6,457 nt of DNA from Legionella genomosp. 1 (GTDB lineage: Bacteria; Pseudomonadota; Gammaproteobacteria; Legionellales; Legionellaceae), in contig CAMDJY010000095.1 in NCBI GenBank assembly GCA_945901145.1, positions 1-6,457 on the forward strand. Direction: 5' to 3'. Position numbers and translations under genes: made by a program. The first letter of the stretch is position 1. Every line of letters begins with the position of its first letter. Below, piece after piece: positions 5,608 through 6,457 of the stretch. Below the pieces are notes generated by a model. That model ran no database searches, was not told where the DNA came from, and worked only from the letters and a program-made list of their open reading frames with translations.

Positions 5608-6418
5608 ATTTCAAAAAATAAAAATGATCAACCGGACCACACCCCTGCCCAACAGACCAAGAACTTCCTGATAAAATAGCTTGAGTTAAATAGTGTTTTG
5701 CTTTAGAAATTGCATCAATTAATGCTAAACCCTGAGACAAATAAGACGCAATGGCTGATGACAAACTACATCCAGTCCCATGCGTATTTTTAGTATGAAC
5801 GCGACTAGCATGAAACCAATGTAACGATGCTTGATTTTTGTCATATAAAACATCTGAAGATTGATCACCCTGAAAATGACCGCCTTTTAATAAAACATTG
5901 ACATCAAATTGTTGACCAATCAAAACAGCAACTTCTTCCATATCGGTGGTACTTACAATAGACCGTCCTGCTAATTTTTCGGCTTCTGGAATATTGGGCG
6001 TTAACACTGTACACAGAGGCAATAATCGATTTTTGAGCAATTCAATTGTATCCGGATCAATCAATGCGCATCCATTTTTTGCCACCATCACTGGATCAAA
6101 AACGATATGCAAAGGCTGATAACGCTCTAAAGCACACGCCACCACCTCAATGATTGCTGCCTGATGTAACATACCAATTTTTACTGCATCCACGCGCAAA
6201 TCACTAAATACAGATACAAATTGTTGTTCAACAAACGCCGAGGGAATCTCTAAAATAGACTGAACGGCGCAAGTATTTTGTGCAACTAAAACGGTAATTA
6301 CTGACGCCGCATAACTTCCGGTCGCTGAAATGGCTTTAATATCGGCTTGGATGCCGGCCCCTCCTGAAGGATCGGTTCCAGCAATACTGACAACACAAGA
6401 TGGATTTTTTTTATTCAT
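5573..6418 (-). CDS. thiD: hydroxymethylpyrimidine/phosphomethylpyrimidine kinase
   Basis: Cytosolic kinase that phosphorylates HMP and then HMP-phosphate to HMP-pyrophosphate, the pyrimidine precursor of thiamine. The start at 6418 (M-N-K-K-N-P-S-C-V-V) is chosen because the family begins just before S-I-A-G-T-D-P-S-G-G-A-G-I-Q-A-D (here 11-26). The longer frame from 6451 adds 11 uncharacteristic residues. The ribokinase-fold motifs are in order: the N-terminal block, V-A-Q-N-T with Q47 at the HMP-contacting position, D108-P-V-M-V, L-T-P-N-x-P-E-A (139-146), L-L-K-G-G-H (176-181), and H-G-T-G-C (213-217), with C217 in the anion-hole position. At 281 residues it is slightly longer than the usual ~266. 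It stands apart from other thiamine genes in this window, overlaps the convergent gene at its 3' end, and ends in its own terminator. No TPP riboswitch is recognised in the short upstream stretch available. Confidence 0.95.
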   Translation of the reverse strand: MNKKNPSCVVSIAGTDPSGGAGIQADIKAISATGSYAASVITVLVAQNTCAVQSILEIPSAFVEQQFVSVFSDLRVDAVKIGMLHQAAIIEVVACALERYQPLHIVFDPVMVAKNGCALIDPDTIELLKNRLLPLCTVLTPNIPEAEKLAGRSIVSTTDMEEVAVLIGQQFDVNVLLKGGHFQGDQSSDVLYDKNQASLHWFHASRVHTKNTHGTGCSLSSAIASYLSQGLALIDAISKAKHYLTQAILSGSSWSVGQGCGPVDHFYFLKSKTPEICIESV

Positions 6419-6426
6419 AATTACAG

Positions 6427-6442
6427 CTCTCAGGCATGAGAG
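6427..6442 (-). other. hairpin covering the thiD ribosome binding site
   Basis: A perfect 6-bp hairpin (CTCTCA, loop TGCC, TGAGAG on the minus strand) ends eight bases before the thiD ATG at 6418. Its 3' arm holds the only purine-rich Shine-Dalgarno candidate (GAGAG). It could dampen translation initiation; the effect is inferred from position alone. Confidence 0.35.
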
Positions 6443-6457
6443 ACAACGCATCTAAAA

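Noticed and set aside
6419..6457. TPP riboswitch upstream of thiD, suggested by CTGAGA
   Set aside because: Only the hexamer fits; the other conserved THI-box parts are not present in the bases available, and the hexamer is explained by the simple hairpin. The region beyond the window could change this.

Overview
The window is AT-rich and its gene content suggests a gammaproteobacterium, most plausibly a Legionellales-type intracellular or host-associated lineage. The pointers are a eukaryote-targeting nucleotidyl cyclase toxin domain, orphan spore-coat-U pilin-like genes, a DUF2520 oxidoreductase of the kind found in such genomes, and decayed mobile DNA. This placement is inference; no rRNA or other phylogenetic marker is present.

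Region 1 (1-2215, plus strand): a large gene cut by the left window edge encodes a divergent member of the anthrax edema factor / CyaA / ExoY nucleotidyl cyclase family. All main catalytic blocks are recognisable (K-x6-K, D-x-D, a 'G-x-ITP' block and H-x5-N), but long extra segments separate them. It is followed 23 nt after its stop by a small, soluble, helix-rich protein of unknown function, probably in the same transcript.

Region 2 (2250-3740, minus strand): an orphan secreted SCPU (spore coat U / CsuA-type) protein lies downstream of a Rossmann-fold DUF2520 oxidoreductase, possibly a PanG-type ketopantoate reductase. The start of the SCPU gene is odd. The AUG with a well-placed ribosome binding site is one base out of frame with the signal peptide, and a seven-base homopolymer lies where a one-base change would restore the frame. 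That is a candidate phase-variable or slippage site.

Region 3 (3741-4393): a second SCPU gene with a good ribosome binding site and signal peptide is broken after about 75 residues. The break runs into a palindromic dispersed repeat, then into what looks like the first codons of a degraded insertion-sequence transposase with its own promoter-like box and Shine-Dalgarno sequence. The region looks like a recombination scar.

Region 4 (4394-6457): a small multi-pass membrane protein of unknown function (minus) is divergent from an exported gamma-glutamylcyclotransferase-like protein (plus). The latter converges on and overlaps thiD (minus), the hydroxymethylpyrimidine (phosphate) kinase of thiamine biosynthesis. 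A strong intrinsic terminator for thiD sits inside the last codons of the cyclotransferase gene and contains the thiD stop codon.

Apart from the cyclase and its small downstream neighbour, the genes look like independent units rather than one system. No CRISPR array, tRNA, rRNA or complete mobile element was seen.
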